A stretch of DNA of 54,672 nt from Cypionkella psychrotolerans (GTDB taxonomy: Bacteria > Pseudomonadota > Alphaproteobacteria > Rhodobacterales > Rhodobacteraceae): NCBI RefSeq assembly GCF_001294535.1, contig NZ_LGIC01000018.1, forward strand, positions 1-54,672. Direction: 5' to 3'. Position numbers and translations under genes: made by a program. Positions 44,037 to 52,009 of this stretch are shown piece after piece. The notes beneath the pieces were generated by a model that saw nothing but the letters and a program-made list of their open reading frames with translations, did not search any database and was not told where the DNA came from. Numbering within the stretch: the first letter of the stretch is position 1; each line of letters opens with the position of its first letter.

Positions 44037-45499
44037 TTCTTCTGCCCCACAGCCCGACCTGCACCTTCCGGCAATGGCAGCCCGGCTTGCGCCTCGGCAA
44101 TCGACTTCAACTTCGCCCAAACCTCAGCCGAGGCAGGCGCCGATTTGCCCGAAGCCATATTCACGTGCAGGCACAACTGCTCAATCGTGGCGACACATTC
44201 CTCGCCCTTCATGATCCGCACGAAACTACGGAACCGCTTCTCGTCCGCCGAAATAATCTGCAACGTACCCGTCAGCTTGTCGCCAAGCTTGGCCTCGCCC
44301 AGATGCCGGATATGGGTTTCTGCCGAGTAGAACGAGTTCCCCGCCGCCACATAGTCCATCCCAGCCCCGATCAGCCGCAGGAAGGCATCGACGGTTTCCG
44401 AGTTGGCGAAGTAGTAACGGCTCTCGGTCATATGGCCATTGTAGTCGATCCATCCCGGCAACACCTGCATCTGCGCCATGACCAGCGGCGCATCCTTCGG
44501 GGCGCTGTCGATTTCCGCATGGAACGCCACCGCGCGGGCTGCGTCATGTTCGCGCAGAACCTTGCCCGCGCCCCAGTTGCGATCCTTCAACGCGCGCAGG
44601 AAGCCGATCAGGTTGCTGTCGCGAATCCGCTCCAACTCGCGGATCGAGTGCATCCCCGATTGCGCATCGGACTGGCCCGCGATCAGGTCAACCAACGCGT
44701 CATTGAACTCGGGAACGTCGGTCAGCTTGGTCCAAGGGGCGGTCAGATACGGCCCGAACTGCGCCATGAAATGCTTCATGCCCGCCTCGCCACCCGCGAC
44801 GCGATAGGTCTCAAACAGCCCCATCTGGCCCCAGCGCAGACCAAAGCCCATGCGGATCGACTCGTCGATTTCTTCCGTCGTAGCCACCCCATCCTTCACC
44901 AGCCACAACGCCTCGCGCCACACCGCTTCCAGGAAACGGTCGGCGATATGGGCGTCGATTTCCTTTTTGATGTGCAGCGGGAACATGCCGATCTCTTTTA
45001 GGATCAGCTTGGCATTCTCGATCACTGCAGGGTCAGATTTCGGCGACGGCACCACTTCGGCCAGCGGCAGCAGGTAAACCGGGTTGAACGGATGGGCGAC
45101 GAAAATCGTCGCCGGATTGGCGGCATTTTCCTGCAACTCGGATGGTTTGAAGCCAGATGTCGAAGACCCGATCGGCGTACCCAATTCCGCCGATTGTTGG
45201 ATCTGTGCAAACACCCGATGCTTCAGATCCAGCCGCTCTGACACCGATTCCTGAATGTAATGCGCGCCTTCCACGGCTTCGGTGATGGTCTGCGCGAAGG
45301 ACAGCACACCCTCCTTCGGCATCGGAATGTCACTCAGCGCCGGAAGCGACGCCCGTGCATTCGCCATCACTTCGCTGATCTTGCGCTCTGCCTGCGGATC
45401 GGGATCGAACACCGATACATTCCAGCCGTTGAGCAAAAACCGAGCCGCCCAGCCGCCGCCAATAACCCCACCACCAATGATCGCTGCTTTTTTTGTCAT
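44033..45499 (-). CDS. Bifunctional L-carnitine 3-dehydrogenase / betainyl-CoA thioesterase
   Basis: A 488-residue fusion. Residues 1-320 are a 3-hydroxyacyl-CoA-dehydrogenase-type NAD enzyme: AAIIGGGVIGGGWAARFLLN, SSTSGFKPSELQ, FVAHPFNPVYLLPLAEVV. This branch oxidises L-carnitine to 3-dehydrocarnitine. Residues about 330-488 form a hotdog thioesterase: MQVLPGWIDYNGHMTESRYY with the Asp/His hotdog site, then FYSAETHIRHLGEAKLGD. The fusion matches characterised carnitine dehydrogenase-thioesterase proteins, whose second domain hydrolyses betainyl-CoA from the next step. ATG 45499 has AGAGAG upstream. The neighbouring BKACE gene completes the route. Confidence 0.92.
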   Translation of the reverse strand: MTKKAAIIGGGVIGGGWAARFLLNGWNVSVFDPDPQAERKISEVMANARASLPALSDIPMPKEGVLSFAQTITEAVEGAHYIQESVSERLDLKHRVFAQIQQSAELGTPIGSSTSGFKPSELQENAANPATIFVAHPFNPVYLLPLAEVVPSPKSDPAVIENAKLILKEIGMFPLHIKKEIDAHIADRFLEAVWREALWLVKDGVATTEEIDESIRMGFGLRWGQMGLFETYRVAGGEAGMKHFMAQFGPYLTAPWTKLTDVPEFNDALVDLIAGQSDAQSGMHSIRELERIRDSNLIGFLRALKDRNWGAGKVLREHDAARAVAFHAEIDSAPKDAPLVMAQMQVLPGWIDYNGHMTESRYYFANSETVDAFLRLIGAGMDYVAAGNSFYSAETHIRHLGEAKLGDKLTGTLQIISADEKRFRSFVRIMKGEECVATIEQLCLHVNMASGKSAPASAEVWAKLKSIAEAQAGLPLPEGAGRAVGQKK

Positions 45500-45556
45500 G
45501 TTATCTCTCTATTCGCACTGGTTTGTTTGGCCGCAACAAGACGGCGGGCCACTTCT

Positions 45557-45590
45557 CCCTCTCCCACTTAGGGAGAGGGCCGGGGTGAGG
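45557..45590. repeat. Widespread CCCTCTCCC hairpin repeat, intercistronic
   Basis: CCCTCTCCC-ACTTA-GGGAGAGGG (45557-45579) is a perfect 9-bp hairpin, followed by CCGGGGTGAGG. This word family is common as an intergenic repeat in many Proteobacteria. It lies inside the carnitine operon, between the BKACE stop and the dehydrogenase start, where it could stabilise the mRNA end or lower downstream expression. Confidence 0.7.
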
Positions 45591-45593
45591 GTC

Positions 45594-46508
45594 TTACTTC
45601 GGCAACGGCGCGCGCTTCTCCAGCTTCAGTTTCGCCCGCACTTCAGCCGGTGTGATCACCCGCGCGCCAAGGTTCGAGATGATCGTCACCGCCCGCTCCA
45701 CCAGTTGCGCGTTGGTGGCGAGCACGCCCTTATCCAGCCACAGGTTATCCTCCAACCCGACGCGCACGTTGCCGCCCGCCAAGACAGAGGCCGCGACATA
45801 GGGCATCTGGTTGCGGCCAATCGCAAAGGCGCTCCAATGCCAATCAGCGGGGACATTGTTGACCATCGCAAGGAAGGTGTTCAGATCATCCGGCGCGCCC
45901 CACGGCACGCCCATGCACAGCTGCACCAAGGTCGGCGCCGGGATCACGCCTTCGCGCGCAAGCTCTTTCGCCAGCCAGAGATGCCCGGTGTCAAACGCCT
46001 CAATCTCAATCCGCACGCCCGCCGCCGTCATCCGCTTGGCCATATCCCGCAACATGCCGGGGGTGTTGACCATCACATAATCGGCCTCGTTGAAGTTCAT
46101 CGTGCCGCAGTCGAGCGTGCAAATCTCGGGCCGACATTCCACCACATGCGCCACCCGCGCCGTCGCCCCGATCATGTCGGAATGACCCGCCATTTGGTTC
46201 ATCTTCTCGGTGCCATCAAACAGCAAATCGCCGCCCATCCCCGCCGTCAGGTTCAGCACCACATCGGTGCCGGAATCGCGGATACGCTCCGTCACTTCAC
46301 GATAAAGCGCCAAATCACGGCTAGGCTTGCCGGTTTCGGGATCGCGCACATGGCAATGCACCACAGCCGCCCCCGCCTTCGCCGCATCAATCGCCGATTT
46401 CGCGATTTGCTCAGGCGAGCGCGGCACATGCGGGCTGCGGTCCTGCGTGCCGCCCGATCCGGTGATGGCGGCGGTGATGAAAACTTCGCGGTTCATGGCC
46501 AAGGGCAT
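45594..46508 (-). CDS. BKACE family beta-keto acid cleavage enzyme (dehydrocarnitine cleavage)
   Basis: A 304-residue zinc enzyme (DUF849/BKACE). It cleaves a beta-keto acid with acetyl-CoA; the carnitine type gives acetoacetate and betainyl-CoA from dehydrocarnitine. EVFITAAITGSGGTQDRSP opens the TIM barrel; VVHCHVRDPETGK gives zinc ligands H51 and H53; GGNVRVGLEDNLWL is the conserved late loop with the third ligand region. GGAGG lies before ATG 46508. It is first in the carnitine operon and next to the dehydrogenase-thioesterase, the known partner arrangement. Confidence 0.92.
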   Translation of the reverse strand: MPLAMNREVFITAAITGSGGTQDRSPHVPRSPEQIAKSAIDAAKAGAAVVHCHVRDPETGKPSRDLALYREVTERIRDSGTDVVLNLTAGMGGDLLFDGTEKMNQMAGHSDMIGATARVAHVVECRPEICTLDCGTMNFNEADYVMVNTPGMLRDMAKRMTAAGVRIEIEAFDTGHLWLAKELAREGVIPAPTLVQLCMGVPWGAPDDLNTFLAMVNNVPADWHWSAFAIGRNQMPYVAASVLAGGNVRVGLEDNLWLDKGVLATNAQLVERAVTIISNLGARVITPAEVRAKLKLEKRAPLPK

Positions 46509-46581
46509 GGGAATCCTCCAATTCGATTGCGGGCAGCATAGCGGGCTTGCAACGCCACGCTTGACGATTTACGCAATAAGC
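46509..46581. promoter_or_regulatory. Divergent promoter region, carnitine operon / regulator
   Basis: Only 73 bases separate the BKACE start from the regulator start. It must contain both promoters and probably the regulator's operator. I see a loose TTGC...GCAA dyad (46527-46552) and a TTGACG at 46561, but no confident -35/-10 pair. Confidence 0.5.
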
Positions 46582-47559
46582 ATGGCAAAATCCGCAAAAA
46601 TCGACACATCCATCTTCGCGCCGCGTCCCGAGCCGCTGACCTTGGCCCTGCTGGTCCTGCCGCAATCCTCCATCCTAGAGGTTGCCTCCACCCTGGACCC
46701 GCTCCGCTCAGCCAACCGCCATCTGGGGCATGACGCCTACCGCTGGCGCGTCGTCTCCCCCGATGGCCGCCCGGTCCCGCTGACCTGCGGCATTGAACTG
46801 CCCTCCAACGGCCCGCTGTCCGCCGCCGAAGGTGCCGACGCCCTCATCGTCATCGCCGGGTTCCAACAATCCCACTCCGCCACGCAACCCTTGATCCGCG
46901 ACCTCTCCCGCGCCGCGCCGCGCTTTGCCGCCATCGGCGGCATCGACGCAGGCGCATGGGTGCTTGCCCGCGCGGGCCTGCTGAACGGTTACAAAGCCAC
47001 CGTCCACTGGGAAGACCTTGAGGATTTCGCCGCCACCCACCCCCAAATCGACGTCGCCCCCGACCGCTTTGTCATCGACCGCAACCGCTTCACCGCAGGT
47101 GGTGCCGCCCCCGCCTGCGATCTGATGCTCCACCTGATCCGCGCCCGCCACGGCCCGGTCTTGGCCCTGCAAGTCGCGGCCTCTTTCATCACCACCGCCC
47201 GCGACGGCCACGAGCCGCAAATGACCAGCGCAAAGCCCGACCCCCGCCTAGACCCGCGTGTATCCGCCGCCATCGCGAGGATGGAGGCCAGCCTCGACGC
47301 CCCCGAAACCACAGCACAAACTGCCGCCGCTATCGGCCTGTCGTCGCGCCGCTTAGAGCAAATATTCCAAGAAAACCTAGGGTTGCCCCCCGCCACCTAC
47401 GCGCTCACCCTGCGCCTCGCCGCCGCAAGACGCATGATCACCGACACCCGACACCCGCTCGCCGAAGTCGCCCTACGGTGCGGCTTTTCCTCGGCCTCAA
47501 GCCTTGCCCGCGCCTTCCGCGCTCAGCTCGGCCTCACCCCCAGCAGCCTGCGCCGCTGA
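46582..47559 (+). CDS. GlxA/AraC family transcription regulator (CdhR-like)
   Basis: A 325-residue regulator. Residues about 17-190 are the DJ-1/PfpI-like amidase-type sensor (LTLALLVLPQSSILEVASTL, AAIGGIDAGAWVLARAGLL, VHWEDLEDF), and the AraC DNA-binding domain with two helix-turn-helix units ends the protein (TAAAIGLSSRRLEQIFQENLGLPP, VALRCGFSSASSLARAFRAQ). CdhR and GbdR of Pseudomonas, which sense carnitine and betaine, are of this type. It is divergent from the carnitine operon, so it likely activates it. Its 3' end overlaps the mgtC gene by 63 bases on the opposite strand. Confidence 0.92.
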   Translation: MAKSAKIDTSIFAPRPEPLTLALLVLPQSSILEVASTLDPLRSANRHLGHDAYRWRVVSPDGRPVPLTCGIELPSNGPLSAAEGADALIVIAGFQQSHSATQPLIRDLSRAAPRFAAIGGIDAGAWVLARAGLLNGYKATVHWEDLEDFAATHPQIDVAPDRFVIDRNRFTAGGAAPACDLMLHLIRARHGPVLALQVAASFITTARDGHEPQMTSAKPDPRLDPRVSAAIARMEASLDAPETTAQTAAAIGLSSRRLEQIFQENLGLPPATYALTLRLAAARRMITDTRHPLAEVALRCGFSSASSLARAFRAQLGLTPSSLRR

Positions 47560-48009
47560 CTCCGCTTCCCGCACCACATCCTTCAGCGGCGACAAAATCC
47601 GCAACGCCAAATATGTGACCACGCTCAAGATCACCGCAATATCGACCAACCCATAGCCCACCGCAGCGCCCAAAGCCCCGGTGCCCCACAGGCTCGCCGC
47701 CGTCGCCGTGCCACGCGCCTGCGCACCCTGCTTCAAGATCGCGCCACCGCCGATAAAGCCGACCCCGGTGATCAGCCCCTCAAGGACCTTAGCTTGCTCC
47801 GGGCTGTCCTTGCCCAACACGCCAATCGCGATAATCGCAAAGCCACACGCCGCCATCGCCACCAGCGGAAACGTCCTGATCCCCGCGCTGCGTTCTTCCT
47901 TCTCGCGGTTCCAGCCAATCGGCAGCGCCAGCAGATAAGCCAGCACCAGCTTGATCAGATGCGAAGCGGTTTCCTGCGCATCAAACGTCAGGTCGAAAGA
48001 ACTCATCAT
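47497..48009 (-). CDS. MgtC/SapB family membrane protein
   Basis: A 170-residue protein. Hydrophobic spans (about residues 13-32, 45-64, 80-100, 110-130) and the motif LALPIGWNREKEERSAGIRT, then GFIGGGAILKQGAQARGTATAASLWG, are diagnostic of MgtC/SapB. Family members are linked to growth in low magnesium and to virulence regulation in pathogens; here a magnesium or membrane-potential role is likely. ATG 48009 is used, with AAGGAG 12 bases upstream; a GTG at 48021 overlaps that site. It overlaps the regulator gene's 3' end on the opposite strand. Confidence 0.88.
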   Translation of the reverse strand: MMSSFDLTFDAQETASHLIKLVLAYLLALPIGWNREKEERSAGIRTFPLVAMAACGFAIIAIGVLGKDSPEQAKVLEGLITGVGFIGGGAILKQGAQARGTATAASLWGTGALGAAVGYGLVDIAVILSVVTYLALRILSPLKDVVREAESAAQAAGGEAELSAEGAGKA

Positions 48010-48069
48010 CGCCGGACACACTCCTTGGCTGAAACATCCGGCGATAACGCGTTGATCTGGGTTTGGTTC

Positions 48070-50082
48070 CTACGCCAGTTCCACCAATCCCCGCCCCTTC
48101 AGCAAAGGCTCCACCCCCGGCATCCGGCCGCGGAATTTGGTATACAAAACATCCGGCTCCTCCGAGCCCCCCGCCGACAAGATGAACTTCTCCAATCGTG
48201 CCGCCACGCCCCGATCAAACGCATCCCCCGCCTCCTCAAAGGCCGCGAACGCATCAGCGTCCATCACCTCCGACCACATATAGCTGTAATAGCCCGAGCT
48301 ATAGCCATCCCCCGAGAACACATGCGCGAAATGCGGCGTCGCGTGCCGCATCCTGATCGCACGCGGCATCCCCAAAGCCTCCAACACTTCCGCCTGCTTC
48401 TGCATCGGATCGGCAGGCGCTGGCCCCTCGTGAAACGCCAGATCGACCATGGCCGACGAGATAAACTCCACCGTCGAGAAGCCCTGATCATAGGTCCCGG
48501 CATCCAACAGCCGCTTGATCAGATCGGCAGGCATCGCCGCGCCAGTCTGCCAATGCCGCGCATGCTTTTCCAGCACCTCTGGCACTTCCATCCAGTGCTC
48601 ATAAAGCTGGCTCGGCAGTTCAACAAAATCACGCGCCACCGACGTGCCAGAGATAAAGCCATAGGTCACATTCGACAGCATCTGATGCAACGCATGGCCA
48701 AATTCGTGAAACAAGGTCCGCGCATCGTCATAAGACAGCAGCGCCGGATCGCCCTTGGCAAAGTTGCAAACATTCACCACCACGGGCCGCTGATCGCCGC
48801 CCAATTTGCGCTGCGACCGCATCGCCGAACACCAAGCGCCCGAGCGTTTTGATCCCCGCGCAAAGTAGTCCCCAATGAACACCGCGATATGTGCGCCGTC
48901 GCGTGTGACCTCCCAGGCCCTTGCATCGGCGTGATAAAGTGGGATGTCCAACTGGCGAAATTCCAACCCAAACAGCCGATTGGCACAATCAAAGCAAGCC
49001 GCCAAGATCGCTTCCAACCCCAGATAAGGCTTCAATATCGCCTCATCCAAATCATGCTCCGCCGCCCGCCGCTTCTCAGAATAATACCGCCAATCCCAAG
49101 GTTCCAGCGGCCCCGCGATGCCATCCGCGTGCAACCGCGTCTCCAAAAGGCCTGCATCCTCCAAAGCCTTGGCCTTGGCGGGCGCCCAAACCCGCATCAG
49201 CAAATCCCGCACCGCAGCAGGCGTCTTCGCCATCTCCGGCTCCAGTTTGTAATCGGCAAAACTGGCATAGCCGAGCAAAGCCGCCCGCTCCGCCCGCAAG
49301 GCCAAAATCTCCGCAGCCACCGCCCGATTGTCGGTCGCCCCGCCATTCGCCCCGCGTAAACCCCAAGCCTCATAGGCCTTTTGCCGCAACGCCCGGCGCG
49401 GTGAAAACTGCAAAAACGGCACGATCAGCGACCGCGACAGCGTCACCACCGGCCCGGCCGCACCCTTCTCCACCCCCGCAGCACGGGCCGAGGCCACCAC
49501 AAACTCCGGCAATCCCTCCAGATCAGCCTCTGACAATTCCATGAACCAAGACCGCTCATCCGCCAGCAGGTTCTGGCTGAACTGCGTGCCCAACACCGCC
49601 AACCGTGATTTCACCGCCGTCAACCGCTCGGCCTGCTCGCCCTGCAACAACGCGCCCGAGCGCACGAACATCTGCCGATACAGCATTAAAACCCGCAACT
49701 GCTCCGCCGAAAGCCCCAAACCTTCCCGCCGCTGCCACAGATCCTCGATCCGCCCAAACAGCGCCGTATTATTTGTCACCTCCGAGGCAAAAGCCGACAT
49801 CTTCGGCGCCAGATCCATCTGCAACGCCTCGCGCGCCTGCGTCGAATCCGCCCCGGCAAGATTGTAAAACACCCCACCGACCCGGTCCAACGCGCCCTCC
49901 GCCAGCTCCATCGCCTCGATAGTATTGGCAAACGTCACCTCAGCCTGCTCGGTAATCGCCGCAATATTCGCCCGCGCCTCGATCAGTGCCGCCTCAAACG
50001 CCGGCGCAAAATCCGCGTCCTTAATCTGCGCAAACGGCGGCAGCCCAAATTCCCCATCCCAAGCGCTCAGCAAAACATTCAT
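48070..50082 (-). CDS. M3 family metallopeptidase (Dcp/oligopeptidase A-like)
   Basis: A 670-residue cytoplasmic zinc peptidase. ARTLFHEFGHALHQML is the HExxH zinc site with Glu; EVMDADAFAAFEEAGDAFDRGVA and PSQLYEHWMEVPEVL follow as in the M3 C-terminal half. It degrades short peptides, sharing that role with the peptide importers. ATG 50082 is set by AAAGGAG 8 bases upstream; a longer frame exists. It has no close operon partner. Confidence 0.93.
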   Translation of the reverse strand: MNVLLSAWDGEFGLPPFAQIKDADFAPAFEAALIEARANIAAITEQAEVTFANTIEAMELAEGALDRVGGVFYNLAGADSTQAREALQMDLAPKMSAFASEVTNNTALFGRIEDLWQRREGLGLSAEQLRVLMLYRQMFVRSGALLQGEQAERLTAVKSRLAVLGTQFSQNLLADERSWFMELSEADLEGLPEFVVASARAAGVEKGAAGPVVTLSRSLIVPFLQFSPRRALRQKAYEAWGLRGANGGATDNRAVAAEILALRAERAALLGYASFADYKLEPEMAKTPAAVRDLLMRVWAPAKAKALEDAGLLETRLHADGIAGPLEPWDWRYYSEKRRAAEHDLDEAILKPYLGLEAILAACFDCANRLFGLEFRQLDIPLYHADARAWEVTRDGAHIAVFIGDYFARGSKRSGAWCSAMRSQRKLGGDQRPVVVNVCNFAKGDPALLSYDDARTLFHEFGHALHQMLSNVTYGFISGTSVARDFVELPSQLYEHWMEVPEVLEKHARHWQTGAAMPADLIKRLLDAGTYDQGFSTVEFISSAMVDLAFHEGPAPADPMQKQAEVLEALGMPRAIRMRHATPHFAHVFSGDGYSSGYYSYMWSEVMDADAFAAFEEAGDAFDRGVAARLEKFILSAGGSEEPDVLYTKFRGRMPGVEPLLKGRGLVELA

Positions 50083-50140
50083 CGCAAATCTCCTTTGCGC
50101 CAAAGCTAGGCACCGCACCCGATAAGGTCCAGCCTAACCA

Positions 50141-50174
50141 TTGCTCTTTTTAAAATACTCCCCGCGGAGCGTCC
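50141..50174. repeat. Copy of the GGACGCTCCGCGGGGAGTATTT repeat
   Basis: On the plus strand it reads TTGCTCTTTTTAAAATACTC then CCCGCGGAGCGTCC. It matches the right-hand unit at 36292-36325 except in the central AAAA/CGAA bases. It lies between the M3 peptidase start and the ABC permease stop. A single unit, not a palindrome. Confidence 0.65.
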
Positions 50175-50289
50175 GCTGCAGGCGTCAAACGCCGCCTCGC
50201 AAGCCCAATCCCAACCTGCGCACAAGGCACCCACCGCGCGTAAGCGCTCAAGAGACTTGCGCGGCACGCGCGCAATCAGATCACGCCCC

Positions 50290-51081
50290 TTACCGCTGAT
50301 CGCGCGCCTTCAACCGCGCCTCAATCCGCCGCAGCACCAGCGATAACCCCACCGTCATCGTCAGATACAGCAGCGCCACCAGATTATAGGTCTCAAAATA
50401 GCGGAAATTCCCCGCCGCCGTGACTTTGCCCAACTGCGTAATATCCGCCACCCCCAGCACAGACACCAAGGACGAATCCTTCACCATCGCCACAAAATCA
50501 TTGCCCAAAGGCGGCAGGATCATCCGAAACGCCTGCGGAAACACCACGTGCCGGAACCGTTGCCAGCCCGACAACCCCAAAGCCTGCGCCGCCTCGATCT
50601 GGCCCTTATCGACCGCCTGCAACCCGGCCCGGAACACCTCGGCCAGAAACGCCGAATAGGCCAAAGTCAGCGCGATAATCGCCCGCCACAACAGCGGAAA
50701 ATCCCGCGTCTTCACCGGTTCCAACCCCAAATGCGCCGTCAGCCAGTTCCAACCATAAATCGCCCCCGGTGCCGCCACAAACGCCACATACAAAAGCAGC
50801 ACCATGATCGGCACCCCGCGCACCACCTCAATATAAAACCGCGCCACCTGCCGGATCGCGCGAAACCGCGACAGCCCCGCCAGCGCCAGCAACAGCCCCA
50901 ACACGCAGGCCATCGCATAAGCCACCACGGTCACAAAAATCGTCAGCCAAATCCCCTTGGCCAGCAACCGCATCGCCGAGGAGTAAACCTCACTCGCCCA
51001 AACTTGGTAAAACAGCACAGCCCCGATGCCGCCAAGCGCCACCAGCCACCACGGAAAATCCTGATCTTTCAATGCCTTCAT
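50290..51081 (-). CDS. Polar amino-acid ABC transporter permease
   Basis: A 263-residue HisMQ/GlnP-type permease with about five spans. The N-terminal half has LAKGIWLTIFVTVVAYAMACVLGLLLAL; VVRGVPIMVLLLYVAF and EAAQALGLSGWQRFRHVVFPQAFR (EAA loop) are the marks. ATG 51081 is the preferred start; a GTG at 51099 is possible. It follows the receptor gene across a hairpin (51089-51110). No ATPase gene follows, so the ATPase must come from another locus. Confidence 0.9.
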   Translation of the reverse strand: MKALKDQDFPWWLVALGGIGAVLFYQVWASEVYSSAMRLLAKGIWLTIFVTVVAYAMACVLGLLLALAGLSRFRAIRQVARFYIEVVRGVPIMVLLLYVAFVAAPGAIYGWNWLTAHLGLEPVKTRDFPLLWRAIIALTLAYSAFLAEVFRAGLQAVDKGQIEAAQALGLSGWQRFRHVVFPQAFRMILPPLGNDFVAMVKDSSLVSVLGVADITQLGKVTAAGNFRYFETYNLVALLYLTMTVGLSLVLRRIEARLKARDQR

Positions 51082-51088
51082 CGGAAAT

Positions 51089-51110
51089 GGCCCCGACACC
51101 CGCCGGGGCC
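51089..51110. other. Hairpin between receptor and permease genes
   Basis: GGCCCCG (51089-51095) pairs with CGGGGCC (51104-51110) around 8 bases. Hairpins here often stabilise the abundant receptor mRNA and reduce read-through to the permease. No T run is present. Confidence 0.55.
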
Positions 51111-51117
51111 GCTCACT

Positions 51118-51909
51118 TCACTCAGCCTTGTAATCCAAGAACCACTTCTTGTTCAGCGCCTCAAAGGTGCCATCCGCCTTCAATGCCGCAATCCCGGCAT
51201 TGATCGGCGCTTCCCAGTCTGATCCCTTGGGGAAAATAAACCCGAAATCTTCCGACCCCAGCGGCGCACCCACCAGTTTCAGTCCGCCGTTTGAGGCATC
51301 CACATAGCCTTTGCCCGCCGTCATATCGGTCAGCACCGTATCGACATCGCCCGCCTTCAACGCCTCAACACTGGCACCAAAGGTCTCAAACAGCTTGATC
51401 CGCGGGTTCGCCTCATTGCCATCCAGCACCGAATACACCGCCGTGTAGAACGGCGTCGTCCCGGCCTGTGCGCCCACCAGCAGATCGGCATTGGCGGCAA
51501 AAGTCGCGGCATCGCTGAACCGTGCCTCATCGCCACGCACCAGCATCATGCTTTCCGAGCGCATATAGGGGTCCGAGAAATCGACCTTTTCTTTGCGATC
51601 ATCCTTAATGGTGATCCCCGTCATCCCCATGTCGAACTGCCCCTCCGACACCGCCGGAATCATCGCATCCCACGAAATATTGGCGTATTTCACCGTGAAA
51701 TTCAGCCGCTTGGCGAGTTCCGCCACCGCGTCATATTCCCAGCCCACCGCAGCCCCCGATTTGTCAACAAACTGCAACGGCGGATAGGCGTTCTCGGTCA
51801 CAATGGTGATCTCTTTGCCGCCCAGATCGGGCAAATCGCCCGCAAAAGCTGCAGAAAAAGCCCCAGAAACGCTCAAAGCAAGGCCCGCAAGGGCAGCAGC
51901 AATCTTCAT
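51118..51909 (-). CDS. Amino-acid ABC transporter substrate-binding protein (family 3)
   Basis: A 263-residue periplasmic receptor. ATG 51909 has GGGAG 8 bases upstream. Signal peptide residues 1-23 (LAGLALSVSGAFSAAFA-GD). Mature part: EITIVTENAYPPLQFVDKSG, VGWEYDAVAELAKRLNFTV, FDMGMTGITIKDDRKEKVDFS (the conserved signature of family 3), then AGTTPFYTAVYS and DTVLTDMTAGKGYVDAS. It likely binds a polar or dicarboxylic amino acid; the specificity cannot be read. It is first in a two-gene unit with the permease. Confidence 0.92.
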   Translation of the reverse strand: MKIAAALAGLALSVSGAFSAAFAGDLPDLGGKEITIVTENAYPPLQFVDKSGAAVGWEYDAVAELAKRLNFTVKYANISWDAMIPAVSEGQFDMGMTGITIKDDRKEKVDFSDPYMRSESMMLVRGDEARFSDAATFAANADLLVGAQAGTTPFYTAVYSVLDGNEANPRIKLFETFGASVEALKAGDVDTVLTDMTAGKGYVDASNGGLKLVGAPLGSEDFGFIFPKGSDWEAPINAGIAALKADGTFEALNKKWFLDYKAE

Positions 51910-52009
51910 ATGTGAACTCCCTGTCACAGAGTGGATGCGCGTTTATGACAGTGGCAGGGGGGCGGGGGCAAGGGGGGCAAATATTCTAAATCGGTTGCTT
52001 AGCGCAGAC

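Noticed and set aside
51950-51982. G-rich tract (AGGGGGGCGGGGGCAAGGGGGG) as a G-quadruplex
   Set aside because: Only three long G runs are present; a four-run quadruplex would need a GG pair, so the case is weak.
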